This document shows positions 36,701-50,198 of a stretch of DNA of 64,000 bases, one piece after another; the stretch's first letter is position 1; every line of letters begins with the position of its first letter. This stretch comes from Sordaria brevicollis (lineage: Eukaryota > Ascomycota > Sordariomycetes > Sordariales > Sordariaceae). The position numbers were made by a program, and so were the translations under genes. The notes under the pieces are model-generated. The model did not search any database. It saw only the letters and a list, made by a program, of their open reading frames with translations, and was not told the origin of the DNA. The stretch lies in assembly GCA_033439795.1 (NCBI GenBank), contig JAUTDP010000006.1:434001-498000 (forward strand). The letters are read 5' to 3'.

Positions 36701-37325
36701 AATAGTAAACCTAATAGCTTTAATTTAATAATATAAAGGTTAATTAATTTCTAAAAAATAAATTCGGCAATTATATATATTATAAAATAAAGTAATTTAA
36801 TTAATATTTTCTTAAATTAAATTAAAAGAGGGTATAATCGCCTTCGAAGATTTTAAGTTATTAAATTTTTAATTTAAAATTAAAATAGTATATTATTATT
36901 TAAGCGAAAGGCTATTAATTTATTAACGGCGTCGTTAATAATTTTTTCGAAATTAATTATAAAATTAATTACGTCGAGCCCGTTAATTATTAAACTACGG
37001 TTAATATTCTTTAAAATTAAATTAGGAAAGGGTATAATCGCTTTTCGTCTTTTAAATTATTTTAAATTATTTTATTTTTAATTTAGGGTTTAATAATTTA
37101 ATAAATAATAGATTTTCCGGCGTTAAAAATAAGGTTTAAATAATTGCGGCGTTTTTACAATTAGTCGGCTCAATGGGTAATTAATTTAAAATTAGCCGTA
37201 ATATAATAATCAATTTAATATATCGAAGTTAAGGGCGCTCGTTATAACGTCTATTATAAATAGAAATAGAAACGTTAATATATAGAACCGTATTATCGTT
37301 TAATATAAAAACGAAATAATAGAAA

Positions 37326-37415
37326 AGAGGTTCTATTTAATTAATATATAAAAAAAAAGAGGTTTTATCTAATTAATATACGAAAGAAAAGAGGTTCTAT
37401 TTAATTAATATATAT
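37326..37415. repeat. 32-bp tandem repeat in Helitron-1
   Basis: Three units starting AGAGGTTCTATTTAATTAAT at 37326, 37358 and 37390. Confidence 0.75.
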
Positions 37416-37699
37416 AAACGATTAATAGGGGAAGGATAAATATCCGGTAGATAAGGTTAAATAGAGTAAAAAAGAATAGATAAATATATTAATAGGGGAA
37501 GGTTAAGAATAAGGATAAAGACGGGAATTTAGGAAATGGTAGGAAAATTTTTTATATTCGTACGTACGGAGGCGGGGCCGGATACGAATAGCCGAATCCA
37601 GCTTAATATAAAAACCGATATTTTAATATTTTTCATTTATATATTATTAATTAAAATTATATTATTATATTTTCCGGGGGAAATAGTAATTTTTAAAGT

Positions 37700-40600
37700 T
37701 CCCTTTTATTTGTATTAACCCTACGTTTATCTTTATTATTATTATTAACCGTATATATAATATTAAAATTAAAAATATAATTAAATATAAATCTTTTAAT
37801 AAATATAACCCGAAAAATAATTACGTATATTAATCCCGCGGCAAAATTATTACCCGAAACGTTTAAAATAACTTCGTCTACCGTAGCTCTTTATAATTTA
37901 TATATAATAATAGCGTAAATAATAATAATAAGAAACTATTTGCGAGTATAAGGCTCATTTCCCTTTATATAATTATAGGTAAAGCGGAAAATAAATACGG
38001 TCTTCTCGTTAATACCTTTTAACAAATCGTCTTCGAATATACATAATCTACTATAATTAAGGAAATAGACTAATAATATATAAGGAGGGTTCTTTACGTT
38101 ACGAAAGTTAATATTAGGAAATTTATTATTAACTTTCTATATAATATCTTAAATAATATTAATTATACCGTTAATTAAACCTTTTTTAATCTAATAATTT
38201 TTAATTAATATAACCTTAATATTTAAAATAATAAAAAGCTTTTTATAAAAATTCCCCGCTTAATTAAATAAAATAAATATTATACTTTAACCCGTATATA
38301 TTATTATAATTTATATATATAGCCTATTAAAACTTAATAAATAATTTATATTATATTATTTAACTTTATCGTTTATTGGGTAGATATATAAAATATTATT
38401 AAAAACGGTTAAATCGGCATTACTTTCCTTAAATTAATATATAATCCGCGTAGAAAGGAATTCCTAATTATCGTATAACGGCTATCCAACGCGGACCCGA
38501 TTAAAAACCCCTTTAAACGCTATTTATTTAGGACTACTTTACTATATAATAATAGTAAATTCGATAATTTTATCGAAGGTATAATATATAATCCAATTAA
38601 ACGATTCGGTATTATTAAAAAGGTTATTTATAATTTATTTATATAGAGCCTTTTTTATAATAAATAATAATTAATAAAAGTCGCCAATTAAAAGAATATT
38701 TATACCGCTAAACGGTTTTTCCGTACAAATAGGGAAAGCCCGTCTAAATTATTAATCGATAAAATATATTATCCTTAAACCGATTATAAACTTTTTATTT
38801 ATAATAAAGTACTATACGTATTGTAATCGACGTTATAATTAACCTATATTATTATTATTTATAGCCGGGAATTTATTAACCGTTTTAAAAATAAAAAGCC
38901 GTAAAAAGGAATATAAAATAAACCCATTAATATTATTAGCCGTAATACCTATAAAAATAAAATATATAATAACGGGCTCCTTACCGGTAGGCCTAATAAG
39001 GTTATTTAATAACTCTTCTAATTTAATAAATAGAAGGTTAATAATAAAAGACTTCTTAATATTACTTTTATTATCGAATTATATATAAAGAGGAAATAGG
39101 TTATTACTACGAAAAATAGCCGTATAATAATCGATAAACGTATTATAAACCAACTTCTACTTTAAATTAAATTTATTAAAAATAATATTAATAATTTTTC
39201 CAACCGTATATATACTCGGGTTTTTTTATACCTTCTATTTTTAATACTATTTTTATAGGCTAATATTATTAAAATCGGTATAGAATTTATAATATAACGT
39301 CTAATTATAATATAAATCCTTATTATAATTACCGAGAAGGTTAATATTTTTATTAATATTGAGGTTTCGGTTAGGTTTTCGTACAATATATATTATTTAA
39401 TTAATTTATTCCAATTCCCAATCCCGATTTAATTCGTTTATAGGCTCGAATTATTTATTATTAGGGGGCGCTACTAACTATTCGCTATAGTAATTATAAT
39501 TGTAATTATAATATAGCTTAAAATAACGATTATATATTTTAAATTACGTATTATACGTAATGCCGTCGACGGTTTTTAAATTATCCTCGTTAGTATAGGG
39601 GTAATAGAGTATTATTTTAACGCGGTAGAAATTCTTATATTAATCGGAGGCCGGGTTAAATTTATATTTAGGGATATATTTTAATATATATACTTTTTTA
39701 TAGAATTTCTATAATTTTATACCCTAATTAATATATTTATAAAATTAAAAATAAATAAAATCGGTAAATTACTCGGCGTATTATAAATATTTATTATATT
39801 AAAGGACAAAATTGTAAATATCGTTATTAATTTCGATAATATAACGTCTTCGCTCATTTCGTAATCTATAATCTATTAACCGAACCATACATATACCTTC
39901 GTAAAGGTTAAAATTAATAAAATAATAATAGACCTCCTATATAGACTAATCCTTCTTAGTAATTAATTTATTTATTAATTTAGTAATAAAAGAAATTAAT
40001 AGCCTATTAAACGATATATAAAGCAATATTAAAGCCGCAAACTCCTAATACGATTTAAATTTAACCTCGGCCTTCGAATAATATTTAATAATATAATATA
40101 GTATAATTTTATCCGTAATATATAAAAACGTATTAATATTACCCTATTAATTTAAAAATATAACCGGATTTTAAATATTTATCTATCTATTATTTCTAAC
40201 CGGGTTAAAATTATTATATTAAAAATTAAAACTACAAATAATATATACCCGGTTATACATATCCTTAAAGAAGTAAAATCGATACAACTAATCGTTTTTA
40301 TTAGCAAAATTATTACCCTTCTTCAAACGCTTACAATAAAGACTATATTTATATATTTAAATAACGTTAATAATACATAATAATATATTAAATATAAATT
40401 ACTCATCCTCATATATACGAATAGCCAAAATATCCACCTTATTAACGAAATTTACCGTACGCCTATAAAGCTCCGGGTTTATAATAATAATATATATACC
40501 TTAAAATTTAACGAAATTATTTATACCCTATTAAATAATAAAGTTTAATTTAAGTATACTTTTATATTAATATAAATTATAATTATAAAAATTATTATAA

Positions 40601-42330
40601 ACCTATTACTTATACTTATTTTAATAATCAATAATACGGAATTTAAACTTTAAAAAAACGTTAAAAAAAATCTAATACCTCTTCTAAAAATACTAAATAA
40701 TAATCAACGGATTATTACGTAAATTATCCGCCGCTAACTTCTACTACTATAATTCCGTAGAATTAAATTATATATTATATTTAGGTATTAATATAATTAA
40801 AAACCTCTAACGGAGGTCGGTTAGCATAAAAATTAAGAAAAAGGACGGCGTACCGAATATATAAACGTACGCTTCCAAATTTTACTTCCTCCCTCCCTAA
40901 TAAGGCCGTATACTATACAAAGTATTAATATATTTTATAATAAATTTTAATATCTATTCCGAACGGTCGGTACGTTTAATAAATACTTCCCTAATATCTT
41001 CCGTAGTAAATTTACTATTATTAATATTAATATAGTACCGATTCTTCTAAAGGATTTATCTTCGTATAAGGGTATTAAATATAACGAAGCGGAAACGGGA
41101 ATATCGAATAAAACGGCTATTATACTATTTTATAACGTAATCGATATATTCCTTATAAGTAACCTTATATATTCACTATGTAATAAAATCCGCCTTCCTA
41201 TATAAATATAATATTAGGAAGGCTAAAGAAAGTAAATAATATAAATTATTAAATTCGTTTAAGGGGGTAGGACGTAAAAAGTTAAATATATTTATATAAT
41301 TACGAATATTATTATATTTATTATAATTTATATAAATTTCGGGAATAAAAAGCATTTCTTTAAAGGGTAATAATAAATAATTTAGTGAATTTATTAGGGT
41401 AATAAAAATATAGGGATTAAAAGGATAATTAGGGGGGAAATAAAGACCGTATATAAAGTCTAAATTAACGTATTTAAAATAATAATTTAAATATACTATT
41501 TCTCTCTAATATTAGCTTTAAATATTTATTTAACTAATAAATTACTCGAATTATCCTTAGGCTAGAACGGTATTAAGAATAATAACCTTATCCTTATAAA
41601 TATTATCATCGTTACTAAAGAGGTCATTCTTATCGATAATATTCAATTCGTCGAGGATTTAAATATTTACCCAATTAATAATATTACCGTCTTTTAGAAA
41701 TTAGGAAAGCCAATCGTAATTAATACAAATATAACGATACTTAAAATAATATATAATTAAAAATTTAAACTATTATTAAATATAACGCTAATTAATTATA
41801 AAAGTACGCCGGAATTATTATATAACGTACTTAAAAGCTTCCTTATTTATAAAAATAATATTATTTAATTTAAATACGAATATATCTAACTCCTCGGGTA
41901 AAAGAGGTAATATATTATATACTTTAACAATATCTTTCAAAAAATAAGCCGTATAATTAATATATATATATTATTAACCGCGAATTTAATATATTTATAT
42001 AATTATATATATAATAGAAATAAATATTTCCCCAATAAAATTTAATTTAGGCAAATTATTAAAGATAAGGCCGAAATCTATATAATTAAAAGCCGAAAAT
42101 ACCAATATAGTATTTAATTATTACTTTTTATATTTATAAATATAATATTTATATTCGTCGTTACAATTAAAGTTAAAATTAAACTATTTCTTTTTTTATA
42201 GCATATACTCCTTATACTTAATATTAAATATTATATCGTTAAATTTCTTAATAAAATCCTCATCCTCGTCCGTAATAACCTTCTCCTCAAAGGGATTAAA
42301 ATTTAAATTTAGAACCAAAGGGGGGTACTA
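37700..42330 (-). pseudogene. Helitron Rep/PIF1-like helicase, RIP-broken
   Basis: Read on the minus strand through stops. Near 41,850-41,640: LPEELDIFVFKLNN followed by an FLKDGNIINWVNIQ-like block known from fungal Helitron proteins. Near 40,500: IIINPELYRRTVNFVNKVDI, matching the 'INPxDxxxPxVxxxxGxDID' block of the Helitron-like N domain. Near 38,720: PFSGINILLIGDFY, the PIF1 helicase motif II region (usual PFGGINILLIGDFYQLPP). Together these give the Rep-then-helicase order of an autonomous Helitron. I did not locate the HUH motif. Confidence 0.75.
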
Positions 42331-44814
42331 TAAATAGTACCGTAAATTAGGCCATAATATATATTCTAAATTAATTAAGTTTTCGGGAATTAATTAAAGA
42401 AATTCGAAATAGTTTTACTAAATATTTAAATCGGAAGTAAATAACCTAAAAGGTATAGGCTAATATCGAAAACGGCTACAAGAACGTAGAATATAATAAA
42501 AAGGCTCCGCGCCGGGACGTTTAATTATAATTAGAGGGCTTCGCGGTTAACGTAAAAAAAGAGGAAACGACGGCCGGTATTCGCTATATTCGCTTAAACG
42601 GTTTTAATTAAAAATAATCTATCCGGAAAATAATTAGTTAAAATTATATTAATTAGAATCGTATTAATAATACTAACCGGGAAACGGTATATTACGATTA
42701 CCTAGGATTAATAGTAAATAAAATTATTACTTTAAACCGCTAATAAATTAATTATCCGTAATATAATATTATTAATAATATTCTTTAATATTATAAAGAT
42801 TTATTATTTTGTAATAATATTATATATATAAATTATAAAAATATAATCCGTAAAATATAGGCCCTAAAAATATATTTATTACTACAAAAGGAAAATAATA
42901 TAGGAAGTGAATTATATATTTTATATAATATTTATTAATAGTATATACGAATAAATATACTATTAATATTAATTATTAAACTCCTAAACTTCAATAGGGC
43001 GCCGAAGGCTATATAAACCATTATAATTAAAATATAGTAGATTATAATTAAAAGTACGTATATTAAGGGAGGCTACCCTTAATTATATTAGGGTATAAAT
43101 ATTAAATAAGACTACCCGTAATCGAAATAAATTAAATCGAATTAAAGTATTTTAATTTAATATATTAAAGGACGAAATTTATTTATATAAGTTTTATATA
43201 ATATTAATTAATAGCGTAAAAAAAATTTATTCTCTATAATAATAATAGACCTTATAATCTTTACTAATAATATTACGCATCCGTCTAATTTCTATTAAAT
43301 TTAATTAATATTAATAATAATAATTAGGAGTATTTAGACTATTAATATTAATATTCTATATTAATTATTAAAGCGGAGTATTATATATAACAAACCGTAT
43401 ACAACGGATAACCAATATTATAAAAAAAGGTTATATAATCGGAGCCGGAGCCGGAATAGAAGTCGAACGTATTAAAGCCGGGGCCGGGGTTCGAAGCGGA
43501 ATAGGACGTATCCGAACCGGAGGTAATATATTCGGTATATTGGGGATTACTATAGGGGGCTCTATAACTAACGGAAGTCTCTACCGAATAATATATTATT
43601 TATTACAATATTCGATACAATTTTAAATTAGCTTATTAGGGTTTTTCTTACTTATAAATTCGGATAGGGGTAATTCCCGCTTATAAAAATAATATATAAA
43701 CGATTAAAAATCGTTTTTATTATTATTTTCGTTATCTTTATTATTAAAAAGCGGCTACAATTAATTAAAAGAAGGCGATTATATAGAAGGAAGCGGTTAA
43801 TTAGAAAGAGGGAATTAATTAGAACGTAAGATAAATATAATAATAGTAATTATTTATATAATTAAAATAAATAATTAATATTATATTAAAATAATATAAT
43901 TTATATATATAAAGGATAAATAAATAAAGGATAATTATAAATAAATAATATATTTAAAAGTATAAAGCGTATAAAGCAATTAAAAGTATTATATTAGTTA
44001 AAAGAGCTAAGGATTAAGGAGGGTCGTATATACGTAAGCGACTACAATTATATAAGGATAAATACCGGGTTATTAAAAAAATTAATACTATATTGCGTTA
44101 ATAAAAAGAATACGGAATTATAATAAAAAATACCCTATTTATTAAAAGAATTATAATTTTAGTAGGGTCGATTGCGCGTAATTAAATATAATTATATAAA
44201 GACAGATACTAAATTATTAATTAATTAAAAGGAAATTATATTATAGAAAATTAATTAATTAAACGAAATAATAGAAGAATATAAATTATAATTTATTATT
44301 ACAATTACTACTTAATTATTAAATAGAAACGAAAAGGTATTATTCGTTTTAATTACTACAATTACTACAATTACTATAAGGATTAAAAAAAATACTATTC
44401 GTTTATAGGAAGGTAATATCGCTTACGAATAATCGATACCGAATTCGCGCAAACGGTAATTAGAAAGTAATATATATTTACTACGGTCGAGGTTTAATTT
44501 ATATAAGTAATAATTAAATTTTTAAAGTAATTACAATATATTTACTTATTATTAATAAAGGTTAACGACCTATAAATTAGGATAGGGTATATTTATATTA
44601 CAATTTATATTCTAATTAATCCTAACCGCTTAAAATGTAGGGAATCGCAATTCTAACCAATTCCAATACGTAAAACTTCGGGTAAATTATGTAGCATTTT
44701 CAGGGATTATTATAAGGGTACGGTCTTATTATAAAAGAAACTACGCTCAACGTTCTACTCATTCCGTATTATAATACTATTTTCTCTAGACTATATTAAA
44801 GCGAAGCTTCAAAT

Positions 44815-45000
44815 AAAAGTGGGTACGACGCGGTCCGGTTTAGAAAAGTGGGTCCGTTGCGAAAGGATATCCTTCCGTTCGTACACGGTCGTACAATCTT
44901 TTTGAATCTTCTTTCGATATTACGCTTTATATAGGAATAATATTATTTACTTTTGTATTAATTACAGGGTTGTTCTTTGAGGCGGAAGCAGTCCTTATTA
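44815..45000 (+). repeat. Right LTR of Gypsy-B, second part
   Basis: 186 bp from AAAAGTGGGTACGACG to GTCCTTATTA. Added to the 121 bp at 31804-31924 it gives 307 bp, exactly the left LTR length. It is less RIP-mutated than the left copy. Confidence 0.87.
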
Positions 45001-45005
45001 CCTTT

Positions 45006-48000
45006 TTATTTAATAAATAAAATCGAAATTAAATACGTTAATTTTATTATCCTTCTATTAATAGGATTCGTATTATATCGTTTTCTATTATATTAATTAC
45101 CTTTCCTTCTTCTTATAGGGAAGGGTAGTCGTCGATAATACGCTTAATATTATTTATTATCGTTAAATTTTTAGAATATATATAAATACCCTTATATATT
45201 TCTTCGGGAAGGTTGGTTAACGTTTTTAAACCTAATATTAAATATTTTTCTATAATATAAAATTTCGATTTATCCTCTTAATCTTTATTTTTTTAAAGAG
45301 GGCGCTTTTATTTACCTAAAATTTATATAACGTCGATTTTACCGTTCGGGAATTCTATAATCTTTTAAGCTATATTTTTATTCTTTATTAATAATTCGTC
45401 GAAGATTTATTCGTTTATTATATTTTTAATATATTTATATTTGCCGGCGGGGTCGCCTTTTTAAATAATATTATATATTATAATTTTAAGTATATCGAAT
45501 TCCTTATTTAATAATATAGGGTTAGCGCTCTAATTATATACTATTATTTTATTAATTATTTACTTTATTAGCGCTAAATATCCGCTATTAGTAATTTCCG
45601 AAATTATATTAATTTTAAATTATTTAAGAATAATAATTATATTATTAATATTATTATTAACGAATATAATAATTAAGGATGTAGCGTTTATTATTGCGTT
45701 AACCGCCGTAGGGTAGTAAGAATTTAATATAAAATTCTTTCCTTTTAGTAAGGGTTTATAAGAAATAAGAATATATCCGGATTAATTTAGTAGTAAGGTA
45801 ATTTTTTTAATTATAGTAATTCGACGTATATATAATTTCGAATTCGTTTATATTACGAAGTTAATAATAAAATTGTAAAAATTTTAAAATATAATAATTT
45901 CGGTCTTATAATCCGTATTAATTGTATATATATATAAAAGATTATTGTCGAATAGGATATTAAATTCTAATTTATTTATAATTTAATTACTTTTAATAAA
46001 TTTTAATATTAAGGGGTTACTATTTTTATCGACGCTTTTTAAATATATTTTGAACGTAGCCTATTTTAAAATATTTACCGATTTGCCGTTTATTCCTTTT
46101 ATTCTAATTCTTCTAAATTTAATTTCGTATTTTAATATTTGAAGGAAAGTTCTATTAATTAGCGTATAATTTATATTAGGGTTTATATAAATTTCGATAA
46201 AATTACTCTCGGGAATAGTTTTAATATTAATACGTATATAAATAAAATTTAATAATAGATTATTATCCGCGTCCGTTATTAATTAGCGATTAATTTTTCG
46301 AATTATAATAGGATTATTAATACGGATAGGGGCTAATATTATTCGATATACCGAAGTAAATTCTTTTCCTTTTAGGCGGTTTTCTAAAGCGAATTTATAT
46401 TATTTAATATATTTAAATAATTTATTACGGGAAACGTAGCGTTTTTTATAATACCCGTAAATATATTATTCCAATATTAAGGGAGAAGGAGTACAAAATT
46501 TTTCGGCTTTAATTATTAATAGAAAGGGGTATTATTTTTTATATTTAATTTTATAATTAAATTTAATAAATTTTTAATATTTCCGATATTTTTTATTAAA
46601 TTTTATAATTAAATAATTAAAGACTTCGTCTATTTCGGATTTTAATATTAAATTTTCTTTTCTAATATCAAAAATTTGTTTATATACCTTTTAATTATAA
46701 TTTAAATCGTAATTACAATTTCGGTTATAATTTCGGTTGCAATTATTATCGCAATTATTATTTCGATTACAATTTTACGTATAATTAGTTAAAAATTAAA
46801 TATTTTGCGTAATATAATTATTAAATTAGTAATTATTAAAGCGACGGCTATTCGAACGTTAAGAATAGTTATCCGGCCGACCGGTATATAAATTATTATT
46901 AAATATACGAATTTCTTTATTTATTACCGAAATTAAAATAGTGCGTATTTTAATAATAATACGTATATAATCCTTAAAGGTTTCTTTTTCGACGGGGGCG
47001 TAGACGTACTATTATATTCGAAGGTTTAAATTGGATTAAATTTATATTATAACGCCGTACTAATTTCTATTATTTTTAGTAAAAATATTTATAATTTTAA
47101 TATATTTTATTTACTATTATATATAAATAATAAAAGAATTAAAGTTTTCTAAAATTTTACGAAGGTAAAATCGATTATAAAAAAACTTTTAAATAATAAT
47201 AATAGGGTCGGGGGTAAAGCGTTTAATAAATTAATTAAATAAACGATAAATATTACCCATTTTCGATTCCATTTTTTCTTCGCTATCTACTTCGACCGTT
47301 TATTAAATTAGATTTAATCCCGTTAAATATAAAGCGAATAATCGAGAAAGTTATCGGTTTATTTTACTCTCGGTTTACTATTAAAATAGGGATTCGAAAA
47401 ATAATAATATTTTTTCGCAAAATACGTATATATTAATATATATAGTATTTTTACCGTTATTAATTATTTTAACGTTTTTAAAATCCTTTCCGTTAGGGTT
47501 AAATACGCTAATTTCTTTATATTTAATTTTTTCGAAATTATCCTCGCTATTATAATTATATCCTTTATCCTCCGGTTCGTATTTAGGACTATTTCTAAAT
47601 AGGGCGCTTCCTCTATTACTACCGCCATTTCCGCTTTTATTAAAATAGCGAAGTAAATTAAAGGGGGTATAAAGGTTATATAATTTTTAATACGGGGTAC
47701 CGCCGCTACGTCTTTTATTACTATTATATAAATCGTTATTATTATTATCGTTATCGGGGGGTATATTACCGTTATAACCTCCTTTTCTATTATTATTATT
47801 ATTATAATTAAAATCGTCGTTATTTAATATTTAATTATTAAGGATAAACTTTAGTATAATAATAAATCGACTTCGCGTACCCTTATAGAATAGGGGTAAT
47901 TAATTAATAAAGGCTTAATTAAATATATAATAATTAATAACCAATTCGGGGATTTAAAATTAATATAATATTTATAAATAATTATTATAATTCGTTAATA

Positions 48001-49880
48001 AAATTATATTACTTTTTATAGGAGGGTTAGGGCGTAATATATTAATTAGGTTTTATAATATTAAAGGGGCGGATTAATTATAATTAAAGGTATAATTATA
48101 AAGGGTAATAATTATTTTAAATTTCTATATTTATTCGTAAAAAGGATTATTAAGGGATAAAGTAATTTAAGGTTCTTTAATTACTTTATTAATTAATTTA
48201 TTTATAACCGCTTTAAGCGATCCGAAAATATCGTCTCTTAATTTAATTAATTTCTCCGCAGTATACGGGGCATTAAGTATTTTACCTTTATCTTTAGGCT
48301 AAATTTCAATAGGGTTGGGTAGGGTAAACGGGTTATTAAACAATCCTTTAAATATATCTTTACAAATTTCTTTAATAATTAGGTATATATTATATTAATT
48401 TATACTATAACGTTTTTTATAATTGTTTTCATAATAACTTTTTATTACTTTATTAAATCCTTAAAAATATCATCAATAAAAATTCTAATATTTTAGGATA
48501 TTTAATCTATAATATCGTTAATTTACACTCGGGTATTTAATAATTATTTTTTTAATACGTAATTAAAATCCCAATTAATTTCGTCCTTTAATATAGTTTT
48601 AAAAGTTTCTATACTCTTTTAGGCTTTTTTAATTAAAGTATTAATTTTAAATACGTAGCTAATTAATATTTTTTCCACTTATTTGCAATCTTTTTTAAAA
48701 ATATTTTAAAAAATATATATTTATAGAAAAATTTCGTTAAAGATGGTATTAATTTACTAATCGAATTTAACGTTTAAATATAATATAGATTCTTTATTAA
48801 TATTTATTTTCTCGGGACGCGCGGGGAAAAGCTTATTAGGGTTATAAATAAATTAGTTTATAGTCCGCGAATTGCGATTTTAATATATTAAAAAATTTAA
48901 ATTATAATATAAATATAAATCCTTCTATTAATATTAAAGGGGCGTAATTTACCGCGGCGGGGCTTAATAATTTATCATATTTAATATAAATTATTCGGAT
49001 TACTTCTTCTTTTAAAGAAAGAATTCGTATTTAAATTGGTTTATTAATAGGTATTAAATTTTTTAACGGAGGTTAACGATATAGGGGTTATAATATATCG
49101 CCGGTAATCGTTTAATAATATAGGATTTAATTTCGTAAAATTTAGCTTCGTTTTTAATATAATTAAAGATATCGTTTTAAATATAAAAAGTATTTTCGAA
49201 GTATATATAATCGAGATAAACTCGTCGGCCGATAGGGGGGCTAGAATTAATTTCCGAAATAAATTAGATATTATAATTATTATTAACGAAAATATTAAAA
49301 TTAATATATAATCCGGGTATAATATTAATTATATTTTATTTTTTATTTAGCCGGCTTAAAATATATTTTAATAAATATAAATTAAAATATTAATTTTATA
49401 ATAATAAAACCGGTATAAAGAAGTGCGTAATTAAGAATTAAATTAATTTTAAATATTATTATATATTTAAATTCGGTAATAGGGGAAACCTTTAATTTCC
49501 AATAATTTTTTATTAAAATCCGGGTAATAATAATATAAATATTTAAATTCGCTATATTAAAAGGGGTAAAGAAAGGGAAATAGAAATCTTCGTAATTATT
49601 TAAATTCATTACGAAGAGTATAAAATTATATACTTAAATTCGGTAATTAAGGAAGAAAATAACTAAAAAGTATTAATTAAATAAATAATATACGCTTTAA
49701 AGGAGGGAAGGGGGTTTTTATAATTATAAAAATATTTAAATTCGTTTTACGTTCTTTATTCGGGATATTTCCTATTTTTACGCGGGGTAAGGAGAAGTAA
49801 TTGCGTATACGATATCGATAAGGCCGCTTTAATTATAACCGTTTAATAATAATAATTTAATATAGTTTAGGTCGAAGTAA
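45006..49880 (-). pseudogene. Gypsy-A 5' half (gag/protease region), RIP-broken
   Basis: AT-rich degraded sequence between the Gypsy-B target duplication (CCTTT, 45001-45005) and the 5' LTR. By position on the minus strand it must contain gag and protease. An Asn/Arg/Cys-rich repeated stretch reads on the minus strand near 46,700-46,800. I could not recognise further domains by eye. Confidence 0.5.
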
Positions 49881-49900
49881 TTTTAATTATAATTATTATT

Positions 49901-50198
49901 TAATACCGGATAGGTATTATAAAGTAATAAAAAAGAATTTTAATTATTATAAATATATATAAATTAATAATAGAAGAAGAAATTAGAAAGAGGGGAGTTC
50001 GCAACGGTCGAAGATTATATATATTACGAGCGCGGGGCAGACCCACTTATATAGGTTAGGCGCGACTACGGTCGCGGTCGCGGTCGTAATAACCGCGCAC
50101 CCGACTATCGGTCGCTGCTAGCCGCGGGGGGCCGGCAGGCAGGCTGTTACGTGCTAGTATCTTTGACATGTAACATTTGCGATACCATTCCGGTATCA
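49901..50198 (-). repeat. 5' LTR of Gypsy-A (right copy)
   Basis: 298 bp, the same length as the left copy. Its right end keeps the unmutated terminus CCATTCCGGTATCA. The right half is much less mutated than the left half. Confidence 0.88.

Larger units (their letters stand above)
31925..44814 (-). mobile_element. Helitron-1: autonomous-type rolling-circle transposon, 12.9 kb, RIP-mutated
   Basis: It lies inside the right LTR of Gypsy-B. The LTR reads AACTAC at 31924 and AAAAGTGGG from 44815, matching the uninterrupted left LTR (AACTACAAAAGTAGG) exactly, so no target duplication was made. On the minus strand the 5' end reads ATTTGAAGCTTCGC and the 3' end GGGGGCGGCAGCCCTC, with a perfect 10-bp hairpin 26 nt before the terminus. 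Both ends carry a subterminal inverted motif (TTGAAGCTTCGC...TCTAGAGA). A broken Rep/PIF1-helicase reads on the minus strand. Lack of the canonical A/T insertion site and the inverted subterminal motif suggest a non-canonical Helitron (Helitron2/Helentron-like). Confidence 0.82.
23020..45000 (+). mobile_element. Gypsy-B: Ty3/gypsy retrotransposon inserted in Gypsy-A pol
   Basis: Two 307-bp LTRs in direct orientation (23020-23326; 31804-31924 joined to 44815-45000). Flanks are TCTTT (23015-23019) and CCTTT (45001-45005), a 5-bp duplication with one C/T change. Own sequence is about 8.8 kb of interior plus LTRs. The right LTR is split by the 12.9-kb Helitron. Order on the plus strand is LTR, a long leader with an extra ORF, gag, protease region, RT, RNase H, integrase, chromodomain-like end, LTR. 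All are RIP-broken. Confidence 0.87.
18923..50198 (-). mobile_element. Gypsy-A: Ty3/gypsy retrotransposon inserted in Gypsy-C gag
   Basis: Two 298-bp LTRs in direct orientation (18923-19220 and 49901-50198) are flanked by CCTAT on both sides (18918-18922 and 50199-50203). Coding content reads on the minus strand, so the right LTR is the 5' one. The body is split between 23,019 and 45,001 by Gypsy-B, just as the reverse transcriptase begins. Two GC-rich inserts lie in pol (a solo LTR at 22,166 and an undefined insert at 21,505). All coding parts are RIP-broken. Confidence 0.88.
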
